Origin: Bacillus swezeyi
GTDB taxonomy: Bacteria > Bacillota > Bacilli > Bacillales > Bacillaceae
Direction of reading: 5' to 3'
Assembly: GCF_001969815.1 (NCBI RefSeq)
Contig: NZ_MRBK01000013.1
Location: 158,113-222,112, forward strand
DNA: 64,000 bases
Under the pieces are notes generated by a model. The model searched no databases. It saw only the letters and a program-made list of their open reading frames with translations, and was not told where the DNA came from. Of this stretch, positions 37,290-45,680 are shown piece after piece. How positions within the stretch are numbered: position 1 is the first letter of the stretch; each line of letters begins with the position of its first letter. Made by a program: the position numbers and the translations under genes.

Positions 37290-37345
37290 AAAACGCAAGT
37301 TTGCCCGGATAAAAAATAAAAATGGAATTTTAAAAACATATTTTC
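37290..37345 (+). promoter_or_regulatory. ComK AT-boxes upstream of comK
   Basis: AAAATGGAATTTT (37319-37331) matches AAAAN5TTTT exactly. AAAACATATTTTC (37333-37345) and AAAACGCAAGTTT (37290-37302) each have one mismatch. This supports positive autoregulation by ComK, as in B. subtilis. A TATAAA lies at 37400-37405. Confidence 0.7.
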
Positions 37346-37434
37346 AAATTAATTGGAAAAAATCCTGTCGTTTTGTAAAGGATAATGTTAGATTAATAGT
37401 ATAAATTTACTAAATGGCTAGGAGGATCATGAAG

Positions 37435-38013
37435 ATGAGTACAGAGGATATGACAAAGGATTCTTATGAAGTAAACAGTTCGACAATGGCCGTTCTGCCT
37501 CTGGGAGAGGGTGAAAAGCCCGCTTCAAAAATTTTTGAAACCGAAAGGACATTCCGGGTCAATATGAGGCCTTTTCAAATCATAGAAAGAAGCTGCCGCT
37601 ATTTCGGTTCAAGCTATGCCGGAAGAAAAGCGGGCACATATGAAGTGATTAAAGTTTCCCATAAACCGCCGATTATGGTCGATCATTCAACCAATATTTT
37701 TCTTTTTCCCACATTCTCCTCAACGAGGCCTCAGTGCGGGTGGCTTTCCCATGCACATGTTCACGAATTTTGCGCGGCAAAATATGACAATACATTCGTC
37801 ACTTTTGTAAATGGGGAAACATTAGAGCTGCCTGTATCCATCACATCTTTCGAAAATCAGGTTTACCGCACGGCGTGGCTGAGAACCAAATTTCTTGATC
37901 GGATCGAAGGCAGCGCCATGCAAAAGAAACAGGAATTTATGCTGTATCCGAAAGAAGACCGGAACCAGCTGATATATGAATTCATCCTCAGAGAGCTGAA
38001 AAAACGCTACTGA
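37435..38013 (+). CDS. comK: Competence transcription factor ComK
   Basis: 192 residues, identical in length to B. subtilis ComK. The best conserved stretch is CRYFGSSYAGRKAGTYEV (about 56-73), followed by SHKPPIMVD, SSTRPQCGWLSH and ENQVYRTAWLRTKF. It binds AT-boxes as a tetramer and turns on DNA-uptake genes. The N-terminal 25 residues diverge, as is usual. ATG 37435 is eight bases after AGGAGG; ATG 37429 would be only two bases from it. The gene looks intact, with no frameshift. Its stop TGA abuts the convergent yhjD stop in a palindromic TGATCA. Confidence 0.95.
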   Translation: MSTEDMTKDSYEVNSSTMAVLPLGEGEKPASKIFETERTFRVNMRPFQIIERSCRYFGSSYAGRKAGTYEVIKVSHKPPIMVDHSTNIFLFPTFSSTRPQCGWLSHAHVHEFCAAKYDNTFVTFVNGETLELPVSITSFENQVYRTAWLRTKFLDRIEGSAMQKKQEFMLYPKEDRNQLIYEFILRELKKRY

Positions 38014-38373
38014 TCAGGCTTTCGCCGCGAATAAATAGTGCTCTAAAAGGGCGGCGACCTGGTTGCGGATGCGGGGATTAAAGTAATTGTGCTCTTCTTC
38101 GTATCCTTCATATATAAAGGAATACATCGTAAACGCTTCGTCCCGGGACACTTCATGAACTTTGACTTTTCGTCTCCGTAAATCGTTTTTTATGTTGTAT
38201 AAATCGCGCTGGGCAAGCTTCAACGCCTGCTCAATCAGGCGGAGATAAGGGTCTTTCAGCTTAAACGGACCTTGCTGGATGTTGCCGAGATCTTTATTTA
38301 AAATGCTGATGGTCATCGGAAGGTAAATAGCCTTTTCAATCGTGTCCCTGACATCTGAGGGAATTCTTGTCAT
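38014..38373 (-). CDS. yhjD: Uncharacterised protein YhjD
   Basis: 119-residue soluble helical protein with conserved-looking DEAFTMYSFIYEGYEEEHNYFNPRIRNQV near the C-terminus (two blocks, about 78-105). Size and location between comK and yhjE fit B. subtilis YhjD (120 aa). AGAGGAGAAAAG precedes the ATG. No functional motif is visible. It ends exactly where comK ends, without an intergenic base. Confidence 0.65.
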   Translation of the reverse strand: MTRIPSDVRDTIEKAIYLPMTISILNKDLGNIQQGPFKLKDPYLRLIEQALKLAQRDLYNIKNDLRRRKVKVHEVSRDEAFTMYSFIYEGYEEEHNYFNPRIRNQVAALLEHYLFAAKA

Positions 38374-38581
38374 GGCTTTTCTCCTCTTTTCTTTTCAGTG
38401 GTAAGGAACATTTGTTCTATTTGTATTTTACACGATAGGCCGCTCTTTTATCAAGAACCGGGAAAAAATGACTAAAAAGATCAAGTTGATTCAGACTAAT
38501 ACAGAAACATCCGGAGACGGATGATTTAAAGTTTTTGCTTGAACGTGTAGAATAGAAGTAGACAACCGCCTGAGGAGAATT

Positions 38582-39193
38582 ATGTTGGAGCAATTATTCA
38601 GTTATTTTACAGAAGAGAATTTAACAGACTTTTTTCAGAGCTATCGGGCTTTTGGTCCTTTTGCAGCCATACTGCTGCCGTTCATTGAAGCACTGCTCCC
38701 GTTTTTGCCGCTGATCGTGTTTGTGATCGCCAATGTGAATTCGTTCGGTTTGTGGCAGGGATTCATTTTCACTTGGATCGGAGCATCTGCGGGCTCGATA
38801 GCCGTCTTCCTTTTTATCCGCCATTTTGGCCAGCAAAAAGCTCTGGGGTTTATACGGAGGCATCAATCTGTGAAAAAGCTGATGATCTGGGTCGAAAAAC
38901 GAGGCTTTGGTCCTTTGTTTCTGCTGCTTTGTTTTCCATTCACACCTTCTGCGGCAGTGAATGTTGTGGCAGGCCTTTCAAGAATCAGCCTGCTGCCTTT
39001 TACACTTGCGGTGCTTTGCGGAAAGTTCGTCATGATTTTTATAGTAAGCTTTATCGGACATGACCTGATGGCGCTCTTCACACAGCCTTTAAGAACAGCC
39101 GGGGTCACTATCGTCATTTTGATTTTATGGTACGCCGGAAAACGGGTTGAACACCGTCTGAACGTGAAATTCAGCCAGAGAGAGAATGACTAG
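38582..39193 (+). CDS. yhjE: DedA/TVP38 (VTT-domain) membrane protein YhjE
   Basis: 203 residues with about five hydrophobic segments and the VTT-domain features IEALLPFLPLIVFVIANVN (about 32-50), an internal G-x-x-x-G helix (TWIGASAGSIAVFLF) and CFPFTPSAAVNVVAGLS near 115. The family is linked to lipid scrambling or undecaprenyl-phosphate and peptide transport. It is followed after 12 bp by the signal peptidase gene sipV, probably one operon. GAGGAG precedes ATG 38582. Confidence 0.87.
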   Translation: MLEQLFSYFTEENLTDFFQSYRAFGPFAAILLPFIEALLPFLPLIVFVIANVNSFGLWQGFIFTWIGASAGSIAVFLFIRHFGQQKALGFIRRHQSVKKLMIWVEKRGFGPLFLLLCFPFTPSAAVNVVAGLSRISLLPFTLAVLCGKFVMIFIVSFIGHDLMALFTQPLRTAGVTIVILILWYAGKRVEHRLNVKFSQREND

Positions 39194-39205
39194 GGGGACA
39201 TAGAA

Positions 39206-39721
39206 GTGAAAAAGCGTTTTTGGGTCATAGCCGGAGTACTTTTAATCATCATTGGAATTCAGGTGAAAAACGCCGTTTTTATTGAATATAAAGTGGAAGG
39301 AGTCAGCATGAATCCAACCTTTCAGGAGGGCAATGAGCTTTTGATCAATCGGTTCGCCCATCATTTTAAGACGATCGGCAGATTTGATATCGTGCTGTTT
39401 AAAGGGCCTGAAAAGGATATATTCATTAAACGGGTCATCGGGCTTCCGGGTGAAACCCTCAGATATGAAGATGATCAGCTTTATATTGATGAAAAAAAAG
39501 TCAAAGAGCCTTATTTGGATGATTTAAAATCCGTGACAGCAGGGGGAGATCTGACCGGGGATTTTACATTGAAAGAAGTGACGGGGGAGGAGAAAGTTCC
39601 CGAAAATCACTATTTTGTCCTTGGAGATAACAGAATCCACAGCTTTGACAGCCGCCATTTCGGCTTTGTGTCGGATCAGGACATTGTCGGAATTGTGACG
39701 GAAAGAATCGATAAGAAGTGA
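39206..39721 (+). CDS. sipV: Type I signal peptidase SipV
   Basis: 171-residue membrane-anchored signal peptidase (S26). One N-terminal helix (about 5-25), catalytic Ser in VEGVSMNPTF near 36 and general-base Lys in IFIKRVIGLPGE near 76, and a late GDNRIHSFDSRHFGFV motif. It cleaves signal peptides of exported proteins, such as the two proteases in this window, on the outer face of the membrane. GTG start after GGGGGACATAGAA. B. subtilis SipV has 168 aa. Confidence 0.92.
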   Translation: MKKRFWVIAGVLLIIIGIQVKNAVFIEYKVEGVSMNPTFQEGNELLINRFAHHFKTIGRFDIVLFKGPEKDIFIKRVIGLPGETLRYEDDQLYIDEKKVKEPYLDDLKSVTAGGDLTGDFTLKEVTGEEKVPENHYFVLGDNRIHSFDSRHFGFVSDQDIVGIVTERIDKK

Positions 39722-39732
39722 GCAGGCGGCTC

Positions 39733-39764
39733 AAAAAGGGGAGGAAATGTCCACCCCTTTTTTA
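39733..39764 (+). terminator. Terminator of yhjE-sipV
   Basis: AAAAAGGGGAGGA and TCCACCCCTTTTTT form a stem with one mismatch and a four-base loop. Confidence 0.8.
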
Positions 39765-40189
39765 CAACCGTCCATCATTTCCAAGGGACTGCCTTGGGGC
39801 AAACACCCCAATAAGACGACTGAACAAAAGGCAGGAAGCTGGAAATAAAATTGAAAGCAAATGGCTGTAGGCAGAAAAAGCGGCTGGTTGATGCAAAAAA
39901 GAAAAAGGCCATAAATCAAATAGTGGCGATGATATTTCGATCAGGCATAGCTCTTCGAATAAAGATTGATTTAAAAGCTCCCTCAAAGGAATAAACTCCA
40001 CATTGAAAAATTAATCAAAATGGAATTGCTATTTTTAGATAAAAAGGTGAAATAGAGCCTTATTGTATAAAACGTTGATACATCATTCAGCATGGCAAAC
40101 CCACCCCGCCCAAATCAGGCAAATAGAGAAGCCGAAAATATGAATAAAACTTTTAAACAACATAACTTCAAGGCTTGCTTTCGTTTGTC
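39765..40189. other. Gene-free region between sipV and the protease gene
   Basis: No convincing gene, RNA or repeat was seen. Short open frames on both strands lack ribosome sites. It holds the 3' untranslated region of the convergent protease gene. Confidence 0.5.
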
Positions 40190-41968
40190 TTACTTCAATT
40201 TAATGGCATTCAGCCTTTTTTGCAGCTTCTTTTTTGCGGCCGATGCTTTCAGCTTGTCCACCGCCGATTGCGCGGCCGATTTCGTCTTTTTCGTTTTTCT
40301 TTTTTCGGCTGTTTTCACTTTTGCTTTTGCTGTCTCCACCTTTTGTTGATAAGCCAGGGCAGCTTTCTTTTTTACGGTGTTCAGTCTTTTTTGCAGTTTC
40401 ATTTGATCTTTCCCTGCAAGGAGTTCATTGATTGCTTTTTGCGCTTTGCCGATATTTGCGTCACTCGCTGTTTTTTCAGCTTTTGAGACGGCCTGCTGTG
40501 CGCTTTTGAGAAGGCTTGAGCGGACTGAATGGATCCGTTTTTGCAGTTTTGTTTTAAAAGAACCTTTGTAGAGCTCATTGACCGCTTTTTGGGCGGCGTC
40601 CGCATTGGCTTTCTTTTTCTGTTTTTCAGCGAGCTTTACTTTGCTTTCGGCCGTTTTTTTGAGCTGTTCTTTCACACGGGCGAGCCTTTTTTTCAAAGCG
40701 GTTTTATCGGTGTCTGCAGGGAGCGGATCGATTGCTTTTTGCGCCGCATCAATGTCGGCTTTTTTCTTGCTTTTTTCAGCCTTCCCGACGGCTTTTTGCG
40801 CTTTTTCAAATGCCGCTTGCGCCGCTGTATCTTTAAAGCGGACCAGACCGTAGCCGAACAGCGAATCGCGCCCGGACGCGCCCAAATCGCGGGCATAAAA
40901 CTGCATTTTTCTGCGCAGCTCGGCATTTGTACTGGCGGGATCCAGCTGTTTTAATAAAGCGAACATGCCGGTTACGTGCGGAACAGCCTGGGAAGTCCCG
41001 CTGCCGATCGCATATCCGCGGTGCAAAGATGTGCTGATGATTGAAGTGCCTGGAGCGGCGAACTCGATGGCGCCGCCTGTGTTGGAAAACGAAGCGAGCC
41101 GATTTTTTTCATTTGTTGCTGAAACGGCAATCACGCTGCTGTAGGCGGCCGGATAATGAACGGGCTTTCCGTTTCCGTCATTTCCGCTTGCAGCTACGAG
41201 AATTAGCCCTTTTTTGTACGCTTTATCTGCAGCATCGTGCAGTATTTGGCTGTCGCCGGATACGACAAGGCTCATATTGATGATGTCGATCCCGTGCCGG
41301 ATCGACCAATCGATTCCTTTTAAAATGCTTTTCAGATCGCCTGAGCCGTTCTGGTCAAGCACTTTCACCGCATACAACTGCGAATCGGGCGCAATTCCGT
41401 CGATCCCATAGCCGTTATGCTTTGCACCGATAATTCCGGCAACATGTGTTCCATGGCCGTTGTCATCGTGGTATGACGAGGTATAGCTCACCATTGAGGC
41501 TCCACCGGCAATCGACAGTTCCTCATGCGGCGCAATTCCGCTGTCTATGACCGCGATTTTTACACGTTTTCCGGTCAAACCTTTATTCCAGGCAAGAGCG
41601 GCTTGAATCAACTTTACATTCCACTGTGTAACTGAGCCAGTGCTTTGCTCTGTTCCGCTTGAAACTGCTTTTAATGGGGCAATTCCGGCAGCCTTGACCG
41701 CAGCATTGTTTTCGACATACAGCACATCAGGGTCATGTTCTAAATTGCGCACCTTTTTTTCATCCGCGGTGACGGCGGCTGCGTGAAGCTGCTGATAAAT
41801 GTGTTCAACGGATTCCGCTTGTTCCATGACCGCTTTTTTTCCGCTTTGATTTTTATAGACGACAATAACCTCTTTTTCTTGCTCATTGCTCTCTGCTTGT
41901 AGAGGTGAAACGGTGGAAAAACTAAAAAATGACATGGCGGAAACGGCGGCCAGTCCAAATTTTTTCAT
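40190..41968 (-). CDS. epr: Epr-like minor extracellular serine protease with lysine-rich repeat tail
   Basis: 592-residue secreted subtilase. Signal peptide about 1-25, propeptide about 26-105, S8 catalytic domain about 115-385. Catalytic Asp is in AVIDSGIAPHE, His in [11 protein letters not shown], Asn in VAASGNDG, Ser in GSGTSQAVPHV; the residues after Ser (QAVP) differ from the usual MASP/MATP. The last 200 residues are four degenerate repeats of about 45 residues of the type AEK..KK..A.AAQKAIN.L....KTKLQKRL..VK, very rich in Lys, as in the B. subtilis Epr tail, and likely bind the cell wall. Strong AAAGGAGGAAAG site. Epr-type proteases also process Phr pro-peptides in B. subtilis. Confidence 0.88.
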   Translation of the reverse strand: MKKFGLAAVSAMSFFSFSTVSPLQAESNEQEKEVIVVYKNQSGKKAVMEQAESVEHIYQQLHAAAVTADEKKVRNLEHDPDVLYVENNAAVKAAGIAPLKAVSSGTEQSTGSVTQWNVKLIQAALAWNKGLTGKRVKIAVIDSGIAPHEELSIAGGASMVSYTSSYHDDNGHGTHVAGIIGAKHNGYGIDGIAPDSQLYAVKVLDQNGSGDLKSILKGIDWSIRHGIDIINMSLVVSGDSQILHDAADKAYKKGLILVAASGNDGNGKPVHYPAAYSSVIAVSATNEKNRLASFSNTGGAIEFAAPGTSIISTSLHRGYAIGSGTSQAVPHVTGMFALLKQLDPASTNAELRRKMQFYARDLGASGRDSLFGYGLVRFKDTAAQAAFEKAQKAVGKAEKSKKKADIDAAQKAIDPLPADTDKTALKKRLARVKEQLKKTAESKVKLAEKQKKKANADAAQKAVNELYKGSFKTKLQKRIHSVRSSLLKSAQQAVSKAEKTASDANIGKAQKAINELLAGKDQMKLQKRLNTVKKKAALAYQQKVETAKAKVKTAEKRKTKKTKSAAQSAVDKLKASAAKKKLQKRLNAIKLK

Positions 41969-42231
41969 CGGCTTTCCTCCTTTTTGCGCGGCGTTTGCTA
42001 TATATATCGGAGAATTTTTTGTTTTTCAAAGAGAAATAAAGCCGGTCTTAAGGGCGCTCGTCGTGCACCTCAGTTCTCAAAACGTTAAGAACACTGTTAT
42101 ACCAACGTTTGTGCCCTTCCCATTTATTTAGGAAGTGCTTTTTTAATAAATTGGGTACGAAAATGGGTGATCCTAATTTCTGTAAAAATATTTGTTTTAA
42201 AAAAGAATCATCTTTTTTACCTGTCATTTAA

Positions 42232-42392
42232 TTATTCATTTTGAACAGCTTTTAAGCGATGTTCAAATTTCTGATAAGCGGATAAATCAACTACATTTGG
42301 TGTATTTACATAGGCCAGCGTTGTTTTTGTATCAGAATGCGTTAAGGCACGTGAGATTTCTTCTATTGAAGCCCCACCTTCATAAGCTATTG
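42232..42392 (-). pseudogene. C-terminal remnant of a tyrosine recombinase/integrase
   Basis: The minus strand reads about 53 codons: EGGASIEEISRALTHSDTKT, then TLAYVNTPN and a charged tail to a TAA. This is the C-terminal end of a phage-type integrase, including the HxxxxT region before the catalytic Tyr (TLAYVN). The frame is closed upstream by TGA (near 42395), and the catalytic Arg box is absent, so it cannot be active. It is the only recombinase trace near the left island border and supports acquisition by a mobile element. Confidence 0.75.
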
Positions 42393-42424
42393 TTCATTAA
42401 ATTTATTTTAATTTTTTGAATGGA

Positions 42425-42482
42425 TTGACAGAATATATGAAATGGGCTATTGTAAAAATAAATTTGTGAAGAGTTTCACAAA
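42425..42482 (+). promoter_or_regulatory. Promoter and palindromic operator before the hydroxyacid dehydrogenase
   Basis: TTGACA (42425-42430), a 17-bp spacer and TATTGT (42448-42453) form a sigma-A-like promoter. It is followed by TTTGTGAA (42463-42470), GAGT and TTCACAAA (42475-42482), a perfect 8-bp inverted repeat positioned around the expected transcript start, so a repressor site is likely. Confidence 0.6.
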
Positions 42483-42540
42483 CTAACATAAAAGCTACAG
42501 GTGGTAAATGATTAAAAAATCACGGGGAGGAATGGATTAA

Positions 42541-43500
42541 ATGTTAGTTAAATTATTAGAACCATTAAATGTTTCAGATTCGCTCATTGAGAAATTAGCA
42601 GAACCCATCAAACAGCAAGGCCATGAATTTGTTTACTACAATGAGAAAACAACGGATTCGGCAGAATTGGCAAAACGTAGTGAAGGTGCAGATGTTATTA
42701 TGATTGCGAATAATCCTTATCCTTCAGAAGCAATTGATCAAAATGATAACTTAAAATTAATCAATGTTGCTTTTACAGGTGTCGATCATATAGGGTTTGC
42801 TCAGGCTAAGAACCAGGATATTATGATATGTAATGCAGCTGGATATGCGAACCAAGCAGTTGCAGAATTAACAATTGGTTTAGTATTAGATTTATATCGC
42901 CGCATCGCTCGTGGGGATAAAGAAATTCGTGCTGATAATTATCCTGGGGCATTCCAAGGTAGTGAAATTAAGGGAAAAACAGTTGGTTTGATTGGTACAG
43001 GTAAAATTGGTATGATGACTGCTCACTTGTTTAAAGCATTTGGTGCAAAATTGGTAGCTTCAGACCAATCTCGAAAAAATCCAGAAGCTACAGATTTGGG
43101 CATCGAGTACATGGAATTAGATGAATTATTAATACAATCCGATATTGTGTCATTACATGTACCATTACTACCAAGTACACAAGGTTTGATTTCCAAAGAA
43201 AAATTAGAGCTAATGAAAGAATCAGCCATTTTAATCAACTGTGCACGAGGTCCAATTATTGATAATGACGCATTGGCTGATGCGTTAAATGAGGGAAGAA
43301 TTGCTGGAGCTGGTATTGACGTGTTTGATATGGAGCCTCCTATTCCAAGAGACTATAAACTATTACATGCCAAAAATGTTATTTTAACACCACATGTAGG
43401 TTTCTTTACGGATGAGGCAATGGAATTGCGTGCTGAAATTGCATTCAATAATACCATTGCATTCCTGGAAGGTAGACCTCAGAATATTATTCAAAGATAA
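42541..43500 (+). CDS. D-2-hydroxyacid dehydrogenase family oxidoreductase
   Basis: 319-residue NAD(P)-dependent enzyme. The nucleotide-binding motif GLIGTGKIGMMTAHLFKAFG is near 148; the catalytic Arg is in INCARGPIID near 237, Glu in DVFDMEPP near 266, and His in LTPHVGF near 285. The family reduces 2-oxo acids; in this setting glyoxylate reduction to glycolate is a plausible role, since ureidoglycolate can break down to glyoxylate. First gene of a two-gene unit with the cupin (113 bp apart) at the left end of the island. AAAATCACGGGGAGGAAT ribosome site. Substrate inferred only. Confidence 0.85.
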   Translation: MLVKLLEPLNVSDSLIEKLAEPIKQQGHEFVYYNEKTTDSAELAKRSEGADVIMIANNPYPSEAIDQNDNLKLINVAFTGVDHIGFAQAKNQDIMICNAAGYANQAVAELTIGLVLDLYRRIARGDKEIRADNYPGAFQGSEIKGKTVGLIGTGKIGMMTAHLFKAFGAKLVASDQSRKNPEATDLGIEYMELDELLIQSDIVSLHVPLLPSTQGLISKEKLELMKESAILINCARGPIIDNDALADALNEGRIAGAGIDVFDMEPPIPRDYKLLHAKNVILTPHVGFFTDEAMELRAEIAFNNTIAFLEGRPQNIIQR

Positions 43501-43613
43501 TATAGAGGAGCTTTTCTTACAGATCAGATAAGTGTTTTGCTTGTAAAATAATATGTGAATAATTGAACAATAGCGATGCGGCATTTTGGAAAATGAAGCG
43601 AGGAGAAAATACA

Positions 43614-43997
43614 ATGACACTGAAAGAAGTAACAAGAGAAGATTTAAAAAATCGTATTTTCCATTGGCCAGACATTCAGGAGTTTAGAGAAGAAGAAGCA
43701 ACAAAACATATTTTCTATGAAACACCTAATACTGTAGGAGCTGTATGGTGTATGCGCCCGGGACAAACTTTGCCAATCCATTCGCATGAGAATGCTGACG
43801 ATATATGGATTGTCATCGAAGGAACAGCAGATTTTTATCCTGAATGTGGCGAAACGGTTCCGATTCAAGCTGGTGATGTCGTTGTTGCACGTGCAGGGGA
43901 AAAGCATGGAATGACAAATAATTCCGATAAAAATTTCGTTATGATTGGAATAGCGGGTCCGACACCCATTGGTTTCATTCCGCATAAGCATGATTAA
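43614..43997 (+). CDS. Small single-domain cupin protein
   Basis: 127 residues with one cupin barrel. Metal-type motifs: PIHSHENADDIWIVIEG (two His and a downstream acidic residue, about 58-74) and ARAGEKHGMTNN (third His, about 98-109). It is much shorter than AllE (two cupins) and not the ureidoglycolate lyase AllA. It could be an isomerase, lyase or dioxygenase-type enzyme or a sensor. The start ATG 43614 follows GAGGAG. It lies with the hydroxyacid dehydrogenase in the island; its role in ureide metabolism is unknown. Confidence 0.8.
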   Translation: MTLKEVTREDLKNRIFHWPDIQEFREEEATKHIFYETPNTVGAVWCMRPGQTLPIHSHENADDIWIVIEGTADFYPECGETVPIQAGDVVVARAGEKHGMTNNSDKNFVMIGIAGPTPIGFIPHKHD

Positions 43998-44066
43998 CCT
44001 AAATACATCAGACGTTAGGTTCTTAGTCTGTAAGGACACGCGCAAACCTTGTTATAGATAGAATAG

Positions 44067-44100
44067 GCCCGATAACTCTAGAGTTATTAGGGCTTATTTC
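44067..44100 (+). terminator. Terminator after the cupin gene
   Basis: GCCCGATAACTC and GAGTTATTAGGGC form a stem over a short loop, followed by TTATTTC. A second inverted repeat, ATCGATG/CATCGAT with TTTTT, lies at 44228-44258. The rest of the 400-bp gap before the transporter shows nothing else. Confidence 0.65.
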
Positions 44101-44397
44101 TTGTTTGTCTGAAGATTTTTTTACAAAATAGTGTTTGCTCATGGAAGTAATAATGAGAGAGGGGAAAAGGCGTTACTATTATTACCTTTATGGAAATGAG
44201 AGAGCTGGGGAAAAATAAGATTAGCTTCTATCGATGAATCATTCCATCGATATTTTTAAGCAGACGCCTTTTGTCTAAAATGTATAATGTTACTTTTGTT
44301 TTTGTCGAAAGTGAACAATGTTATTGACTGGCTTATAACCTACAATTTAATTAAATAAAAAATATAATTAAATAATAAAAAGGGAGCGTGTCATACC

Positions 44398-45639
44398 GTG
44401 GAAAAAACAATTAAACATGACCCCAATTATTACAAAAAGATCATTATTGCATTGTGTTTAGGGTGGGTAGCTATTTGGATTTATCGTACAATACTTACGC
44501 CAATATATCCACAGATTCAAGAATCATTAGGAAATATTAGTGACACACAAATGGGGTTGGTTGCTTCTATTTATTTCTTTGCATATACGGGTATGCAAAT
44601 TCCGTCTGGAGCACTTGTCGATAAATTTGGACAAAAAAAGGTGTTAATTCCTGCATTTATCGTTTTTGCGCTAGCTGCATTTGTAATTGGCACAAGTTCA
44701 ACTATCATGCAAGTATACATTGGATCGTTATTGGCTGGTATTTCGACTGGTTCATATTACGGTGCAGCCTTTTCCTTATCAGCTAAACATACGCCAAAAG
44801 ATAAAAAAAGCTTTTCCAATGCGATTATAAATAGCGGTTCAGCATTAGGGATGGTAATTGGACTAATCGGATCATCGGTTTTAGTAGGCGGTTTTGAAAT
44901 TCAATGGAATTATATGCTTTTTATAACAGCTATCGTTATCGTAGCTGTAACATTTGTGTTTGTGTTGTTTATTAAACAAGATAAAACATCAGATAAGGAA
45001 GTGGCTGAAGAGAAGAAAGCCGCCGTACAAAGCACAGATATTCAAAATGAAAGCTTATTTTCTCCAAGACAATTAGTTGTATATTTTGTATATTTTGCAA
45101 CATGCTATGGCTATTATATGATAGTAACTTGGTTGCCATCCTTCCTTGTAGCAGAAAAAGGATTTGCTCAAGGTTCAGTAGGATATGTAGCTGCACTAGT
45201 TGCGGTCACTGCAGTGCCAGGTGCTTTGATATTTACTAAATACATAGACAAAAATGCACATTTGCGTCTGCGTTTAATTTTATTTCTATTAATTGCTGCA
45301 GCAGTAACAATTAGTTTGACAGTATTTGCACCAAATCCTGCAGTACTGTATATTGCGTTAATTTTATATGGCTTATTAGGTAAACTTGCGATTGATCCAG
45401 TTTTAATAACCTATGTATCTGATTCCGTATCAGGAGATAGAGTTGCTAGAGCATTAACTCTATTTAACTTCTTTGGAATGAGTTCATCTGTTATTGCACC
45501 AACACTTACTGGTTATATTGGTGATGTAACTGGCTCGCAAGTATTAGCATTCTATATTGCAACCATCCTTCTTGCAGCAGCAGCGTTGCTATTTTTCCTT
45601 GTGGTTATGTTAAGACAGAATAAAACAGTAGCTAACTAA
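44398..45639 (+). CDS. MFS transporter of the island (intact)
   Basis: 413 residues with 12 predicted helices. MFS loop motif GALVDKFGQKKVLIPAF lies near 75, between helices 2 and 3. The central loop (about 198-222) is charged. It is clearly related to the broken MFS gene at the right end of the island (shared pattern GWVA.W..RTIL.P, and MI.TWLP). Candidate cargo: allantoin, oxamate, glyoxylate or another product. As the NCS1 permease of the island is broken, this is the only complete transporter in the cluster. GTG start after AAAAGGGAGCG. Confidence 0.88.
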   Translation: MEKTIKHDPNYYKKIIIALCLGWVAIWIYRTILTPIYPQIQESLGNISDTQMGLVASIYFFAYTGMQIPSGALVDKFGQKKVLIPAFIVFALAAFVIGTSSTIMQVYIGSLLAGISTGSYYGAAFSLSAKHTPKDKKSFSNAIINSGSALGMVIGLIGSSVLVGGFEIQWNYMLFITAIVIVAVTFVFVLFIKQDKTSDKEVAEEKKAAVQSTDIQNESLFSPRQLVVYFVYFATCYGYYMIVTWLPSFLVAEKGFAQGSVGYVAALVAVTAVPGALIFTKYIDKNAHLRLRLILFLLIAAAVTISLTVFAPNPAVLYIALILYGLLGKLAIDPVLITYVSDSVSGDRVARALTLFNFFGMSSSVIAPTLTGYIGDVTGSQVLAFYIATILLAAAALLFFLVVMLRQNKTVAN

Positions 45640-45651
45640 ATAAATAAAAAA

Positions 45652-45680
45652 GAGAACTTCCAGTGGTTCTCCTTTTTATT
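45652..45680. terminator. Terminator between MFS gene and regulator
   Basis: GAGAAC and GTTCTC stem, eight-base loop, CTTTTTATTT tail on the plus strand and A-rich flank for the convergent regulator gene. Confidence 0.75.

Noticed and set aside
37435..38013. Possible disruption of comK, since many strains of this group transform poorly
   Set aside because: The frame is complete, of the B. subtilis length, with intact core motifs.
39762..40001. Minus-strand frame of about 79 codons after sipV
   Set aside because: No ribosome site or recognised family, and it covers the yhjE-sipV terminator.
40190..40830. Repeated DNA in the protease tail as a possible CRISPR or tandem-repeat array
   Set aside because: The repetition is at protein level (four degenerate lysine-rich units) and there are no conserved DNA repeats with spacers.
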